Source of the DNA: Tetrastigma voinierianum
Taxonomy: Eukaryota > Streptophyta > Magnoliopsida > Vitales > Vitaceae
DNA: 64,000 nt
Reading direction: 5' to 3'
Assembly: GCA_016808115.1 (NCBI GenBank)
Contig: JAEQBH010004544.1
Location: 1-64,000 of the forward strand
Part shown: piece by piece, positions 33,251 through 44,551 of the stretch
Position numbering within the stretch: position 1 is the first letter of the stretch
Layout: each line of letters starts with the position of its first letter
Notes under the pieces: generated by a model
Database searches by the model: none
The model's input: the letters and a program-made list of their open reading frames with translations, nothing else
Told to the model about the DNA's origin: nothing
Translations under genes and position numbers: made by a program

Positions 33251-36063
33251 ATGTGTATAACGACCACCTTTCGACCAACAAACGATACGGAACAGCCTTT
33301 TGCTTTTGTAGTGAAAACACTCAAAAATAAACATACTATTGTGCGCGACGGGTTTGCCTGCTGGCAATAGCGGTAATGTTAGATCATGACGACAAAAAAC
33401 ACAGAGCAAACGCTGATGTGGAGTGTAGGGAGGTGAGATGGAACATCGCGAAAGGGAGGGCAGAAGACCGAAGACTGAATACTTTTCATATTTGACGCAT
33501 GCGATATTAGACCACTTAAGAAGACTGATATTGTAAGAAGAATGACCTACCGACAGCTCATATTCTACGATCGAAAAAAATGATTTATATGTGTGCAGTT
33601 ACAGATTTCTAATAAGTATGTCACCGAAACAATTGACAGCAACAAACCAAACACTAAATGCTCCACTGCGTGAACTTCCTTTCTGAAAGCAAATGCGAAT
33701 GCTGCTGTCAAGCTCCTTAGGGGAGGAATAGTACTACAAGCGACAACTCCTTTGCATCATAAAAAGAGAGCCAACTTTTGACGATCACAGAAACTCTGTC
33801 TCAACAAAGACTATACTAACGCTTTCATTATGAAACTTTTAATTGGCTCATCACGATGAATGTCCAATAGAGGGTGAACAAATAAATTACAATAACATGA
33901 GCTTGAACTGTGTGTGGTCGACTTTAAAGAGAAAGCCACTCTTACTATGTTTGAATTACCGACTACTGAGTTTTGCAAAGGATGAGAAAAATAATTTACG
34001 GCACACAATAGACAGAAAGCAAAAGTCGATAAATACAGCTATTTTCATGACCGTTCCCATGACAAGTATAACCGCAAACTAAAGTATTTTCATGCTGCAG
34101 TTCATCAAACTTGGCCTGTGCAGTGATTACACAATGGCTAATATCAAGCTCCAGCGCAAATTCTAAAACAAACATTCATCCCACTCTCATTTCATCACAA
34201 ACTAAACACAGACGCTGATCAACTGTTTTTAAATCATTGGAAATATTGATTGAAACACCACCACAGAACATTATGTTATAATAAGAAGGCTAAAAAACAA
34301 ATATAATATGAAACATGATTCTGACGTGTAAAAATGCAAAAGAAGAAAATATGTCAATCAGTGAAGCTGCGAATTGCATATAACAATGATGTGTAAACAA
34401 TTGCTAACTTTTATGTCCGGCCAGCCACTTTGCTAGACACAAGCGTTCGATGAAAGCAGAAGGCTGAAAGCTGAAAAGGAAGGCGAAGAAGGCTGAATGT
34501 ATTCACAGTAAAATGTTGCACATGAATAAATGCGATTGATGGCTTCATGAAGCAAATGAGAGTGAGATCAGTGATTTCAGAGATGAAATTGTCAGGTTAG
34601 CTGTACGGCAATGAGGAGACTGGTATGTTTCACAGAAAGTCTTTAAATAAATTTCACCTTTAGCATAATGTTAAATACTACAGCATAGTTATTATATTCT
34701 CAGTGTAAAAAACAACTTAACATTAAGCAAATAATAATGCCATTTCAACACTATCTACTCAAAAAAATAGAAAGTGATAAATAAACTCCATAAAAAAAAC
34801 AAACAAAAAACACTTAATTCTATTAATTTCTATAACAAAAAGTAGCTGTGAATAGTATCTACGAAGAAATCAGTGACAAAAGTAGTATTGAAATGCTAGC
34901 TACTCTTACGAGAAGCGACTTTACCAGTAGATGGTAGGCAACAAGCAAAAAATATTCCATTTGAGCTACAGAGAAGAGTATCGAGAAAATGACTCACAGT
35001 GACTGTTTCACATGCGAACATGGCTGGCCACGAGAAAAAATTATACTAATGCTTGCAGTATAAATAAAAAAGCTGCAATGTCTTTTCACTGTATTAGTGT
35101 CATATAGTATATTGCACAGAAAACAACCTGAAATATGTTTCCAATATCTTATAAATGAAAATTAAATCTTAGTATCTATTTCAATGATCATATATAACAC
35201 AAAACATTTATTTGGCTCTATAATCTTAATAAATATGTCATTAAGTATTTTACTCAAATGTATTTACGTGTTAGTAATAAGTATTTGCAGGATTTTGAAA
35301 ACTTATTTTAAAATAGTTTCTTTTAACATCGCACTAAACACAATATTATCTAAAGTGAAAGCCCACTTTACTTTGCTGAGTATAAAAAGCGAGACCTTTA
35401 TTACAAGCAAACAACCCAATGTCAACAAATATATGTGCCTTGAATAAAATAAACCGAGAACATAAGCTGCTGCCCAGCTATGCTGGATGTAAAATATAGT
35501 GTCACTACTCATTTAATTAAATTAAGTGACTGGCAAAAGAAATGGCTGCATCACATGCACATCTTGATATCTACTATCGATAATGCTATAAAACCACTCT
35601 GACTGCTGCCACAAGACTTTATTGAACTAAAGAACTAAGCATTCTGTAGCAAGATGAAATGAACAATATCATATCATAAACTATGAGCATGCAAATCATT
35701 ACGAAGAAAGCGACTAAGTACAGGAAAACAGAGCTTCTTGCTAAAAATAACATTTATGTTGCACTGTTTTAAAATCAGAGTACCATCACACAGGCTCGAA
35801 TCGACCTTGCATCCATCTAAAGCCTCTAATAAGCTGAAAGGAATGACGATCGATATCGACGCTAAGGAAAAGTATTCAGGTAACACATGGCTGTGCCCGG
35901 CACGAGAAATGACATGTGTCTATTAAACCCATGTTGCACAATCCTGGCATACCAAAGGAGTGCATGTGTGGAGCAAATATCGCCAGACCTGCATGCTATG
36001 GCTGAAGCATTGTCGCGGTGAGCTCTGGCGATGCCTGAAGTGAAAGTTGAGTACGGCATGTGG
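33251..36063. other. Spacer, right part: no recognised gene
   Basis: AT-rich sequence rich in CTG/CAG-type words, no conserved coding words on either strand. Its first bases outside hAT-2 weakly resemble those outside hAT-1, so the inverted duplication may extend a little into it. Confidence 0.4.
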
Positions 36064-36479
36064 TATGACAATTGTGGCGTAAACTATTATAGTACAAATC
36101 CTTAAACAGCGCCATAGGCATAAACTTTATAACAAGCACCTGTATATATATTTTAAAAACCTGTCAGCCTGCTATTTATCATCCAAGCATAAGCCATATA
36201 AATCAAGCTATCATAAAAAACACATAAGCATTACCTGCATAAAAAACTATAAAAGCATCATCAAACAAAAGAATTTAAATAAAGTAAGCTATCGAAATAA
36301 GCTTTTAATAATAAACAATAAAGCGCGCTCATGTTCAAAATTCATAAATCAAAAACACAACAAGTAAAGCAAAACTGACACGACAACTGATGCCGACTAT
36401 AAATACATCACATAATGTCATCACATCGTACAACACTCTCTACGATATCCGGCTGTACCGTAAATGCAATGAAAGAGAA

Positions 36480-38660
36480 AACTTGAAATATCATTCACAT
36501 GATGACGACGACTACTTGAGCTTTAGCTGCACAGCTTGTGTCAAAATAAAACCATATCTACTATTGCCGCATTTGGCATCTACCTCACCAGTATGTAACA
36601 CAGCTCTTAGCCTCCCATATTCTTAATATCCATTCTCTATCAACCTCATGCCTCATCATTCTTTAAAACTATATTAATATTATCATAACCTATACTCTTA
36701 AAAAACAATTATCTTAAATCATAAATAAATCATTAATCTCTATTGAAATGCTGCAATGCATTTATCTCTTTAATATAGTCTACAGCTATAACAATAAATA
36801 CTTTATTACTATTTTAAACTTAAAATATTTTTAGCTGCACTTTTTTATAATACCATTCAAATATAAATCACTACTTGTTTTGATACACTTACATGTTTCA
36901 GGCAGGCTTCAAAAACTTTCGGAAATAAATCCACCGTATTATAATATAGATGAATATAAAATAGATGTGATAATCTGAAATAACTACGCACAATATTCTA
37001 GTATCACAAAAATAAAATATAATAAATTAGGTAAAAAAAAATGTATTCTTTCTATGACGGTCCGACTAACCTCTTAAACGCACCTCTTGCTGCCGAGCAG
37101 TCCTGCATGTATCAGCGCTTAACACTATTCTTTCAATGCATTTATATATTGTCTCATGGCTTTCATCGTAGCCAACCTGTTTTATCACAGAAAACAGTTT
37201 AAATGCCCAGGCTCTGCTGATGACACAAATCCACCTCTATCATGTTTCAAGCTCTGTGCCCATATTCGACTTTGCTTTCTGGCATGTTTCGCTTAGCTGT
37301 CATGGCTTCTATACAGCTCGTAAGGCTTTCTGCATCAACCAGCAGAAAGAGACTTGAAATAACAAACAAAAAATATGATAATGAAAAAAAAACATTCTGA
37401 TCTTAGCTACATTATTCTCCATACGCACGCTTTGCCCGTTTGCTGCGGCCGAATTTGCACTGTGAACATGCCCTCAAGTAATACAGCAATAAGCGAACAA
37501 TAACAATAAATGTTGGCTTGACCACACAGGCGGTTATAAATGTAGTCATTTAGTGATATGTCTCCCGAAGTCTCTGATGTTTGGTAGCTTTCAATGTCTT
37601 CCGATATGAAGTCGTCGCGATAATGCGTGGTGTCCGATACAAATTAGGCGCTTTTTTTACTGACATCCTCACACATCATGTGATTCATATTATATAATAA
37701 ATTAAAATACATCATTCAAATATTATAATCAATAAAATTTTACTTATCGAGGTCTGAGGTAGTATTTGTACACTGTCATCTTATAGCTCAGTGACTATCT
37801 GTGATAACTTGAACTACATTTTCTTCCTGACTTAGTCCGCCCACTTGTCAAGTAGTTCGACATCTTCTCGTCTTAATCATTGAAGAAGCATTAATGGATT
37901 CCATGAACATGGTTCTCTTAGAACAATTCACTAAAGTTTACTGGATTCTTTCCCTTTCTATCAGTCCATCCATCAGGTATAATGGAGCATCCATTCTTTC
38001 CATTCCATTTCATGATCCTTCATAAGAATCTTTATGCTCAAACTCTTTCTTCCCTTACCTCCTTAAATACTTGGTCACTTCATCCCACCATATTGACCAA
38101 ATAGCCTCAATCAGGTTAGGCTTTTGGATCGTGACCGCATTAATAGAATAAGTATATCTTCCTTCTTGTAAGTCATTCATGGTAGTTTGAGTCATTTTCC
38201 CATCTGTGCAACTCAACCAGCATTAAGGGTGAAAAAATGATCCATCGACCCTTTCTCTCTAGATCTTTTCCACCACCTCACTATTACTTCTGACAATATT
38301 AGAAACGCTCTTTTCTACTTTCAACTTCTTCATCAATGTCTTCGAAATCTTCATTTCTTATTTTGATTGCTCCTTTGATTCTTTTTCCCATTCATATAAT
38401 CTTCCATCTCTTGTCCACAACATGAACCGAGCATTTCGTGCATTTTTGGCATTTCTGTATTTGGTGTTGTTTGTGTGCATAGATGCCTTCCTTGATTTAC
38501 CTTATCTAAAGAATACAAATAATTGTATTCAAATCTTGTTTGATAGGTAGCAAGGCGTATTCCATCAGTCTTTCTTTACACTTCCTGATAGTATCAGACA
38601 ACTTGGTCTCATTTTCATTGCCATTAGAATTCATTCTTCCTTCTTCCAACTTTGAAACAA
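36480..38660 (-). pseudogene. hAT-2 transposase remnant
   Basis: Mirror of the hAT-1 gene. At 38590-38650 the minus strand reads MNSNGNENET, identical to hAT-1. At 37950-38020 it encodes KWNGKNGCSI and a DGWTDRK-like DUF659 word in shifted frames. NVYKCIERIV-like residues follow near 37120. It is more decayed than hAT-1, with long stretches unreadable (37130-37450). Confidence 0.75.
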
Positions 38661-39075
38661 ATCCTTCTAACTTGATAATAATTGAAAATACAAATTGAGA
38701 CATATTATAAAATATTTAAAAAAATCCAAATGAGTCACATGCATCATTTTACTACTAAAAATAAATAAATGAGTCATGACTCCATACAGGTAATCTCAAA
38801 CCATAAACAATCATGAACCAAAATCATCAATAAATGAAGATAAAAATTTAAAGTAGAAAGCGAATACTTGATGGGTAAGTTTTCCTTTTTCCACAATTTT
38901 CTTGCAATTTTTCTTGGCTATTTTGGTTGAGGTTTAAACTTCTTCTCTTGTCTGATGTTTAGTGTATTTCTTTTGTTTGGCTTCAAACTGAGCAAAAATG
39001 GTGTTAGAGCAAAAAAAATGGCGAGTTTTTGGGGTTCTGTAGGTATAAATGTCAAGTTTTAGGGTTATGCAGCTA

Positions 39076-39294
39076 AGCAGCGTCGTTTGTCGCTTTGGTA
39101 CAAACAATTTTTTGAACTCTCTTAAGGCAATCCGCTCAACGTCGTTTTGAATTTTGTGGCGAGTTCAAGCGATCGTTTGGATGAAGTGACTTGAAACCTA
39201 TCAGCGGCGTCGTTTTGGATGGGTTTTAAAATAAAATAAAGGCAACGACATCGTTTTAACCAACTCCTAGAGAGACCAAGCGACGTCGTTTTGG
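39076..39294. repeat. Subterminal motif array of hAT-2
   Basis: Six motifs related to GGCGTCGTTTTGG at about 39076, 39136, 39169, 39203, 39245 and 39279, at the same distance from the transposon end as in hAT-1. The best copies are GGCGTCGTTTTGGAT and CGACGTCGTTTTGGC. Confidence 0.85.
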
Positions 39295-39601
39295 CACGGA
39301 TGCGAAAGCAGCGAGGAACTTTCGTTCCTACCAATTCACGTGTCGGTAAAAAAAAAAGAAAAATGAAAGAGGAAGAAAGAGGGATGCGAGGATTATGACT
39401 TACTGCGTGGGTGCGGTGCTGGAAGGCTTCTCACCTCGGGAAGGTGGGTGCCTTTCTTTGTTTAAGATTGTGCACATTGTGAGGCCTGCGCCAGGCCCGG
39501 TACGGCGCCCTCTTGCACTTCACCTGCGCCTGCGCCTAGGCACGCCTAAGGCGTGCCTTTCCTGAAACTATGGTTATGATTAATGGGCAGACCCCAATCT
39601 T

Positions 39602-39764
39602 ACTATTAGGTTTAGTTTCTAATCCATTGAGAGATTATTTCCTTCTCTCTCTTTAGTCTTCTAATTATACTCTACTTTGTTTCCATTTTTACCTAACCTT
39701 AGAGTATAAATATATGTTTTCTCCTTTGTAAAAGTGTGAATCAATTTGTTCTTTTCTCTTAACA
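39602..39764 (+). repeat. 5' LTR of copia A2
   Basis: About 163 bp, ends TTTTCTCTTAACA; inverted match to 25431-25588. Contains TATAAATATATG at 39704-39715, a possible TATA element. Confidence 0.8.
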
Positions 39765-39785
39765 TGACCTCAAGAGTCATAAAGG
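39765..39785 (+). other. PBS-like site of copia A2
   Basis: TGACCTCAAGAGTCATAAAGG, one base longer than the A1 site, directly after the LTR. Confidence 0.6.
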
Positions 39786-40309
39786 GTTAGAGGTTTCTGA
39801 GTGTGGTCGATTTGTGAAACCACAATTCTTAGTATCTCTGCAGTTAGCAACTTTTACAGCGACCTCCATTAAACTAACGAGCACCAGCCGAGGGCACCTC
39901 GTCTGCCTTCCTGAGTGAAGTCTTGCGAAAACACCTTCCCACGTGCCGCAGGTCGATCTCGAGGTCAGTCTTTGAAATTCACGCCGACGCATTGATGGCG
40001 ATGGCGCGTGAGCCACTATTTGGCCACACGCCTCCACCAACAGGTACATCTACTACCGACGAGCCTATCCATCCACTCCACGCGCCTCCGCCGGTCGAAA
40101 AATCCCTTCTTTTCACTTTCCTCTCCGCCAATGTTTCAAAATTTTCAATCGCTCGAATCTCCATTGTTTCTTTGTTTTCAAGCTCTACTGGTTGATCTCA
40201 AGACATCAGGAGTCAAGCTTCGTTGATTCTGTTCACCTTCTGCATCGATTTCAACTCTATGATCGAAAAAGACGTTCATGACCGAAAAAGGTCAGACTTT
40301 TAATTTTTT

Positions 40310-41735
40310 TGTATCTGGAACTCTTATGATTGGCATAGGACATGAGTCACAAGGCCTCTTTCACCTCTAAACACCTTGAAATCCAATTACTTGCACTTCC
40401 ACGGAAGTTCCTCTCCTCCTCCACAAATGCTCCTGGCCATCCAAGCCTTCCAAAGTTTCTGTCGTTCCTCATTTTCTCTAGCTTGGTCTTTGCTTGAATA
40501 TTTTTAAATATGCCTACTAGGAAACATACTGTCTTGTTCCCAAAGTGTTTAGATCCTCGGACAAAGTCTCATTTTAAGCTTGTCCACACCGATGTTTCTT
40601 AGTGGTCCTCTTGTGTCTACTTTACTTTAGATTTGGTTACTTTTATAGACGATTATTCTCGATGTAATTTTGCTATTTTTAGAATGAAAAATCGAGCTAG
40701 GTTACTTTCTATCTTTCAAAATTTTCATGCTGAAATTCGCATTCAATTCAATACTTATATTTGTATTTTAATTAGTGATAATGCAAAGGAATATTTCTCT
40801 ACTATTCTCTTCTTTAGTGCCTCCACGGGATTCTTTCAATTAATCAGCTCCGTGCTTACACTCCTCAACATAATGGAGTGGTTGAGCGTAAGAACCGTCA
40901 CTTAGTTGAGAAAACTCGCACTCTCCCCCTCCATCATAAAGTTCCTCAACGTTTCTAAGGGGATGTTATCTTAGCTACATGTTATTTGATTAATCGTATG
41001 TCATCCTCCGTTTTGCATGATCAGATCCCTCATTCTCTCTTACTACCTAATCAACCTCTCTTTTGCCTCCCTCCTCGTGTTTTTGGTTGTGTCTGTTTTG
41101 TTCATATTCTCACTTATGTGCAAGACAAACTCTTAACCAAAGTCACGAAGTGTGTCTTCTTAGGTTATTCTCACTTTCAGAGGGGTTACCGTTGTTATTC
41201 TCCCGACATTAATCGCTACTTTATATCTGTTAATGTCACACTTTCGAGATTCCTCTTCCTTTGTAGCGCATCCTGTCTTGATGTCTTATCTATTTTTGTT
41301 TTACCATCTCCCAATTTCCCTTCTCCAACTACGCATGCCGTGACTCGACTACTTCAAGTTTATACTGGCTGCCCTCATCCTACAAAAATTTCCCTGTTGA
41401 CTCATCTTCTACGCCGCAGTCATCTCCTGCTCCGGTTCTGCAATCGTATGATGATCTACCTATTGCCATTCGGAAAGGTACTCACTCTACTTCTAACCCA
41501 CATCCTGTTCATAATTTTTTCAGCTTTTATTGTTTATATTTACCCTACTTTGTCTTTGTTTCCACCTTGTCTTCTGTCTCTACCCCTAAAAGCACTAGTG
41601 AGGCTCTCTCATTCGGGCTGGAAACAAGCAATGGCCGAGGAAATGGATGCTTTTTACTCCAATGGCACATGGGGGAGCTTGTCGCTCTTCCTCCTGACAA
41701 GTCTCCCGTTAGTTGTCGTTGGGTTTATACAGTGA
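40310..41735 (+). pseudogene. A2 pre-integrase, integrase and IN-RT linker
   Basis: GAG-pre-integrase word IGIGHESQGLFHL at 40330-40370. The integrase core at 40633-40905 has FIDDYSRC, MKNRARLLSIFQ, and the catalytic ISDNAKEYFS box. In another frame at 40862-40920 comes PQHNGVVERKNRHLVE, which carries the third catalytic Glu. The open frame 40986-41735 (249 codons, the longest in the window) starts within INRMSSSVLHDQ and runs through HILTYVQDKLLTKV and KCVFLGYSHFQRGYRCY to the start of RT. Few breaks are needed to link the parts, so A2 is younger or less mutated than A1 here. It is still dead: frameshifts in the core and RT missing. Confidence 0.85.
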
Positions 41736-41790
41736 AGGTGGGACTTGATGGCAAGATTGATCGGCTTAAGGCCCGTTTGCTAAAAGAGAA
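41600..41790 (+). pseudogene. A2 RT N-terminus, truncated
   Basis: The frame 41567-41833 contains SPVSCRWVYTVKVGLDGK and DRLKARLLKE, the start of copia RT. The match then stops abruptly; the catalytic YVDD region and RNase H are absent. The breakpoint marks a deletion or recombination with the copia 3' end that follows. Confidence 0.8.
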
Positions 41791-41942
41791 TGCCACATTT
41801 ATATCATTCCTTGATGCTTGTCTTATGTGTTGAATGTAAATTGCATGTGTTTGAATTGATTAAAATTTATATTATGCAATTATTTTTAGACTATTGGTTT
41901 GAGGGATTACTTATCCTAGATAACTAAGGTTTGTCATCGCGT
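41791..41942. other. Junction sequence before the copia B PPT
   Basis: About 150 bp without coding words. Probably the 3' untranslated part of copia B. Confidence 0.4.
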
Positions 41943-41953
41943 AAAGGGGAGAT
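41943..41953 (+). other. Polypurine tract of copia B
   Basis: AAAGGGGAGAT directly before TGTTAGCGAGG. Confidence 0.7.
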
Positions 41954-43172
41954 TGTTAGCGAGGATACTCGTTGAATTTTGATGATAACGAGCCAAAGTT
42001 ATTAGTTACTAATGGTTAAATTGAGTTGAGTGGCGAGGTTGAAATTGATCAAGCATAAAATAGAAGATATCTGAGCTAAAGATGACAATGATGAAAGTTG
42101 ATCAAACACTTGATATGAGATTCACTCAAATCAAGAACCAAGATGACAAGTAACCAAGATTCCAAGCTTTCAAGGATACAGTGAAGATTTGATAGGCTTA
42201 GGAATACATGTGAGTGTGAATGCATTGGTGCACTTTAGGATATCATCATTAATCATGCGTACTTACAAACTCGGTTTTCAAATCAAAATTACATATCTTT
42301 TTGAAAAACATGGGTTTAGGCATAAAACTTTAGATTAAATAAATCTAAAAATAAACAGTTAAAGAAAAAAATTGGTCGTATGAATAGTACCGTATATGTG
42401 AACAATACCGTATACATGAACAGTTCCGTATATGTGAACAGTAGCTTCACAACGTCTAATAAACAGTGTTGTGAACAGTACCAACGGCTAGTGAACAGTA
42501 TTGTGAACCGTAAAACGGCTATTGAACAGTGTCATGAGCGATGGCGACTAGTGGCGGTCATAGTGAATAGTATCGAAAATCGCATTCACATAAATCGAGT
42601 GTGGGGGATCATTTGTAAAACAACATACTTGCTCTCAACCATCTTTTCTCTTGATTATTAGTTCTCAAACTAAGTTTGTGAGTGCATTCATTACATTTGC
42701 ATATTTTAAGTGCTGCCTTTGTGTTCATCAAAGCTTGATTTGTATTTGAAAGATCTTGAAAGCTTGAAAGTGTCTCGTTGTGCATTAGAAAGCTTGAGTG
42801 TGTATAGCTTGAAGAAATTGCCTAAGAGCCCATTAGAGCCAAAATCAAATGTAGTCAAGCTGGAGTTGGAGCTTGGAACTCAAGTGTGCATAAGCTTGAA
42901 GAGGTGCCATTGGAGCCATAATCCAAGTGTAAAGAAAGAAGCTCGGGTTGGGCTTGACACTAGTGTGGAACCCTCTCACCGGTTGAAGGTTGAGGAGAAG
43001 TGGGCGTGAAGCAAAGTTGTCTTAGGAACCACTATAAATTCGGGTTTTGCTTTCTCTGCCATTATATAACAATTTATTGTTATTACATTTAAATTAAGAT
43101 TTATTTTATTGTCTTGAAAAAGTTTTTGAGAAAACCAATTCACCCTCCCCTCTTGGTTAGGTTGCTTAGTCA
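41954..43172 (+). repeat. 3' LTR of a second copia family (B), about 1.2 kb
   Basis: Starts TGTTAGCGAGGATACTCG after a PPT and ends near AACCAATTCACCCTCCCCTC...TTAGTCA, an ending style seen in many plant copia LTRs. It contains a run of GAACAGT motifs at 42380-42535. The open frame at 42710-43009 lies inside the LTR and looks like chance. The right end is approximate. Confidence 0.65.
42380..42535. repeat. Interspersed GAACAGT motif cluster
   Basis: TGAACAGT or close variants (TGAATAGT, TGAACAAT, TGAACCGT) recur about nine times, partly alternating with CCGTATAYGTG. Spacing is irregular, 16-30 bp. Confidence 0.75.
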
Positions 43173-43220
43173 TATTGAATCTTCATAGTGGAATGGAGGT
43201 TGGAATCCTGTAATTATGAG

Positions 43221-43466
43221 CAAGGTTCAAACCCCCCCTAACAACACCATTTTATGCCGTTGATTGATATATTTCGTTGAAATTTTGGGAAACATCTTGA
43301 AAAATCTGTAAAATACCAATCTATCGACGAAATATCGACGATAATTGCAAAAAAATTACGAAATTTTCATTGATTGACTATCAGTGGGATATATCGTGTC
43401 GACCTTCATCGACACACAATATATCTTCAAAATATCGATCGATATTTCTGATTTTTCAAACCTTGG
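43221..43466. mobile_element. MITE-like element with CAAGGTT termini (candidate)
   Basis: Left end CAAGGTTCAAA and right end TTTTTCAAACCTTG form short inverted ends. The interior is rich in ATATCG/CGATAT palindromes, as in non-autonomous hAT-like elements. A target duplication is not clear. Confidence 0.5.
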
Positions 43467-43477
43467 TTATTACATTG

Positions 43478-43550
43478 ATGTAGCATAGTCATCCTTAATG
43501 TATTACATTAGTGTAATAATTATGTTACATTAAGAATGACTATGCTACAT
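43478..43550. repeat. 25-bp inverted repeat (hairpin), one mismatch
   Basis: Arms 43478-43502 and 43526-43550 are complementary at 24 of 25 positions (ATGTAGCATAGTCATYCTTA...), separated by 23 bp that is itself partly palindromic. A third, weaker copy of the arm lies at 43560-43590. Confidence 0.85.
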
Positions 43551-44476
43551 TAGTGTAATACAATGTTACATTAAACATGACTATGTTACATTAATATAAT
43601 AATTGTGTTATATTAAAGATTAATTTATCTCCTAAGTGTCAAATAAATGAGGCCCATTGATTAACTCATTTAGGACAATTTCGTCTTAACAAGTGGAAAT
43701 TTTTACATTTCACACTAATATAGGTGAGTTGGGTTATATTTTCATTATATTTGGTGCTATGTTGCACTTTTACGCCATTCCCCCCATTAAATAAAAACAT
43801 ATGCATTTTAAAATGATTATTTAAAAAAAATATTTTCTCAAAATTTAGATAAATATTAAAAAATTGATTTTTTATAGTAAAATAAAAAATTAAATACTTA
43901 ATCCTATTAAGCATTATTTAGAACAAAAGTTATATTCAATATTAAGTAAAAAAACCAATGTGACCTAAGTAAATGAGAAAATTAAGATTATTTACTAGTA
44001 CTAGGTATTCTTTTAAAGTTCAAGGGTGAAATTAAAGGTTCTTCTCCTATAGGGCCTGGGCCTTGTTTTCGGGTGCCCAATCTTGAACCCTCCCCTTTTA
44101 ATCTCGTTAAGTTGTAAACTCGTCATTTAATAAAATGAAATTTAAATTTTACACTGAATTTGGTTTTCCAACAAATAAGTTCTAAATTCCACATCGAAAT
44201 TGTTTATTGAAAATACGAGTTTTGAATTTACACTGAACTCATTGTTTCAATAAACTACCTGAAATTCCACTCAAAACAAAAATGCCTCAATATTAAAATT
44301 AATTTTCAAAAAACATACTTTAGTATATTTATATATTGTAATTTTATAGAAAGGCATGAGTGTGGAGGCTTAGGCGTATAGATGAGTTGCAAGGTGTCAA
44401 TGAAGACAATGATATTTTCTCTGTTTAATTTGTTTTATTAGTTATAATTATAAAATGGGAATTATGTGTCACAAAG
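43551..44476. other. No gene recognised
   Basis: AT-rich intergenic sequence upstream of the tRNA gene; no conserved coding words. Confidence 0.5.
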
Positions 44477-44548
44477 GGGTCTATAGCTCAGTGGTAGAGC
44501 ATTTGACTGCAGATCAAGAGGTCACCGGTTCGAACCCGGTTGGGCCCT
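44477..44548 (+). tRNA. tRNA-Cys (GCA)
   Basis: 72-nt cloverleaf: acceptor GGGTCTA pairs with TGGGCCC (two G-U pairs), D stem GCTC/GAGC, anticodon GCA at 44509-44511, T arm ACCGG-TTCGAAC-CCGGT, discriminator T. Internal promoter boxes TAGCTCAGTGG (A) and GGTTCGAACCC (B) are intact. A CAA motif at 44472-44474 and a short T-run at 44548-44551 fit plant Pol III start and stop signals. Sequence type is nuclear, not organellar. Probably functional. Confidence 0.95.
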
Positions 44549-44551
44549 TTT

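Larger units (their letters stand above)
36064..39572 (-). mobile_element. hAT superfamily transposon hAT-2, inverted copy of hAT-1
   Basis: On the minus strand it begins CATAGTTTCAGGAAAGGC at 39572 and ends near 36064 with CGCCACAATTGTCATA. It follows hAT-1 in order: motif array (39076-39294), transposase start (about 38640), DUF659 region (37900-38030), both intron-like stretches (37680-37740 and 36990-37030), C-terminal region (36880-37370) and an acidic-tail remnant (36480-36520). Local matches to hAT-1 are close in places (around 38600-38660 and 37950-38020) and poor elsewhere. Confidence 0.75.
39602..41790 (+). mobile_element. Ty1/copia retrotransposon A2, truncated in RT
   Basis: Same family as A1 in opposite orientation: 5' LTR (39602-39764), PBS-like site, leader/gag remnant, pre-integrase, integrase, linker and the first 50 codons of RT. 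Homology to A1 stops at about 41790, just after the RT start, and sequence from another copia 3' end follows. It lies 30 bp from the end of hAT-2, as A1 does from hAT-1. Confidence 0.85.

Noticed and set aside
40986..41735. 249-codon frame as a stand-alone host gene
   Set aside because: Its words match the copia integrase-to-RT linker, in line with the mirror copy in A1.
42380..42535. GAACAGT cluster as a CRISPR or telomere-like array
   Set aside because: Irregular spacing, short degenerate motif, located inside a copia LTR; no cas-like genes and not a prokaryotic sequence.
42710..43009. 99-codon open frame as a gene
   Set aside because: Lies within the copia B LTR; no conserved residues, Ser/Leu/Lys-rich composition.
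44477..44548. Organelle-derived tRNA insertion
   Set aside because: Sequence and 72-nt length fit the nuclear plant tRNA-Cys with CAA leader and T-run; no organellar flanks.
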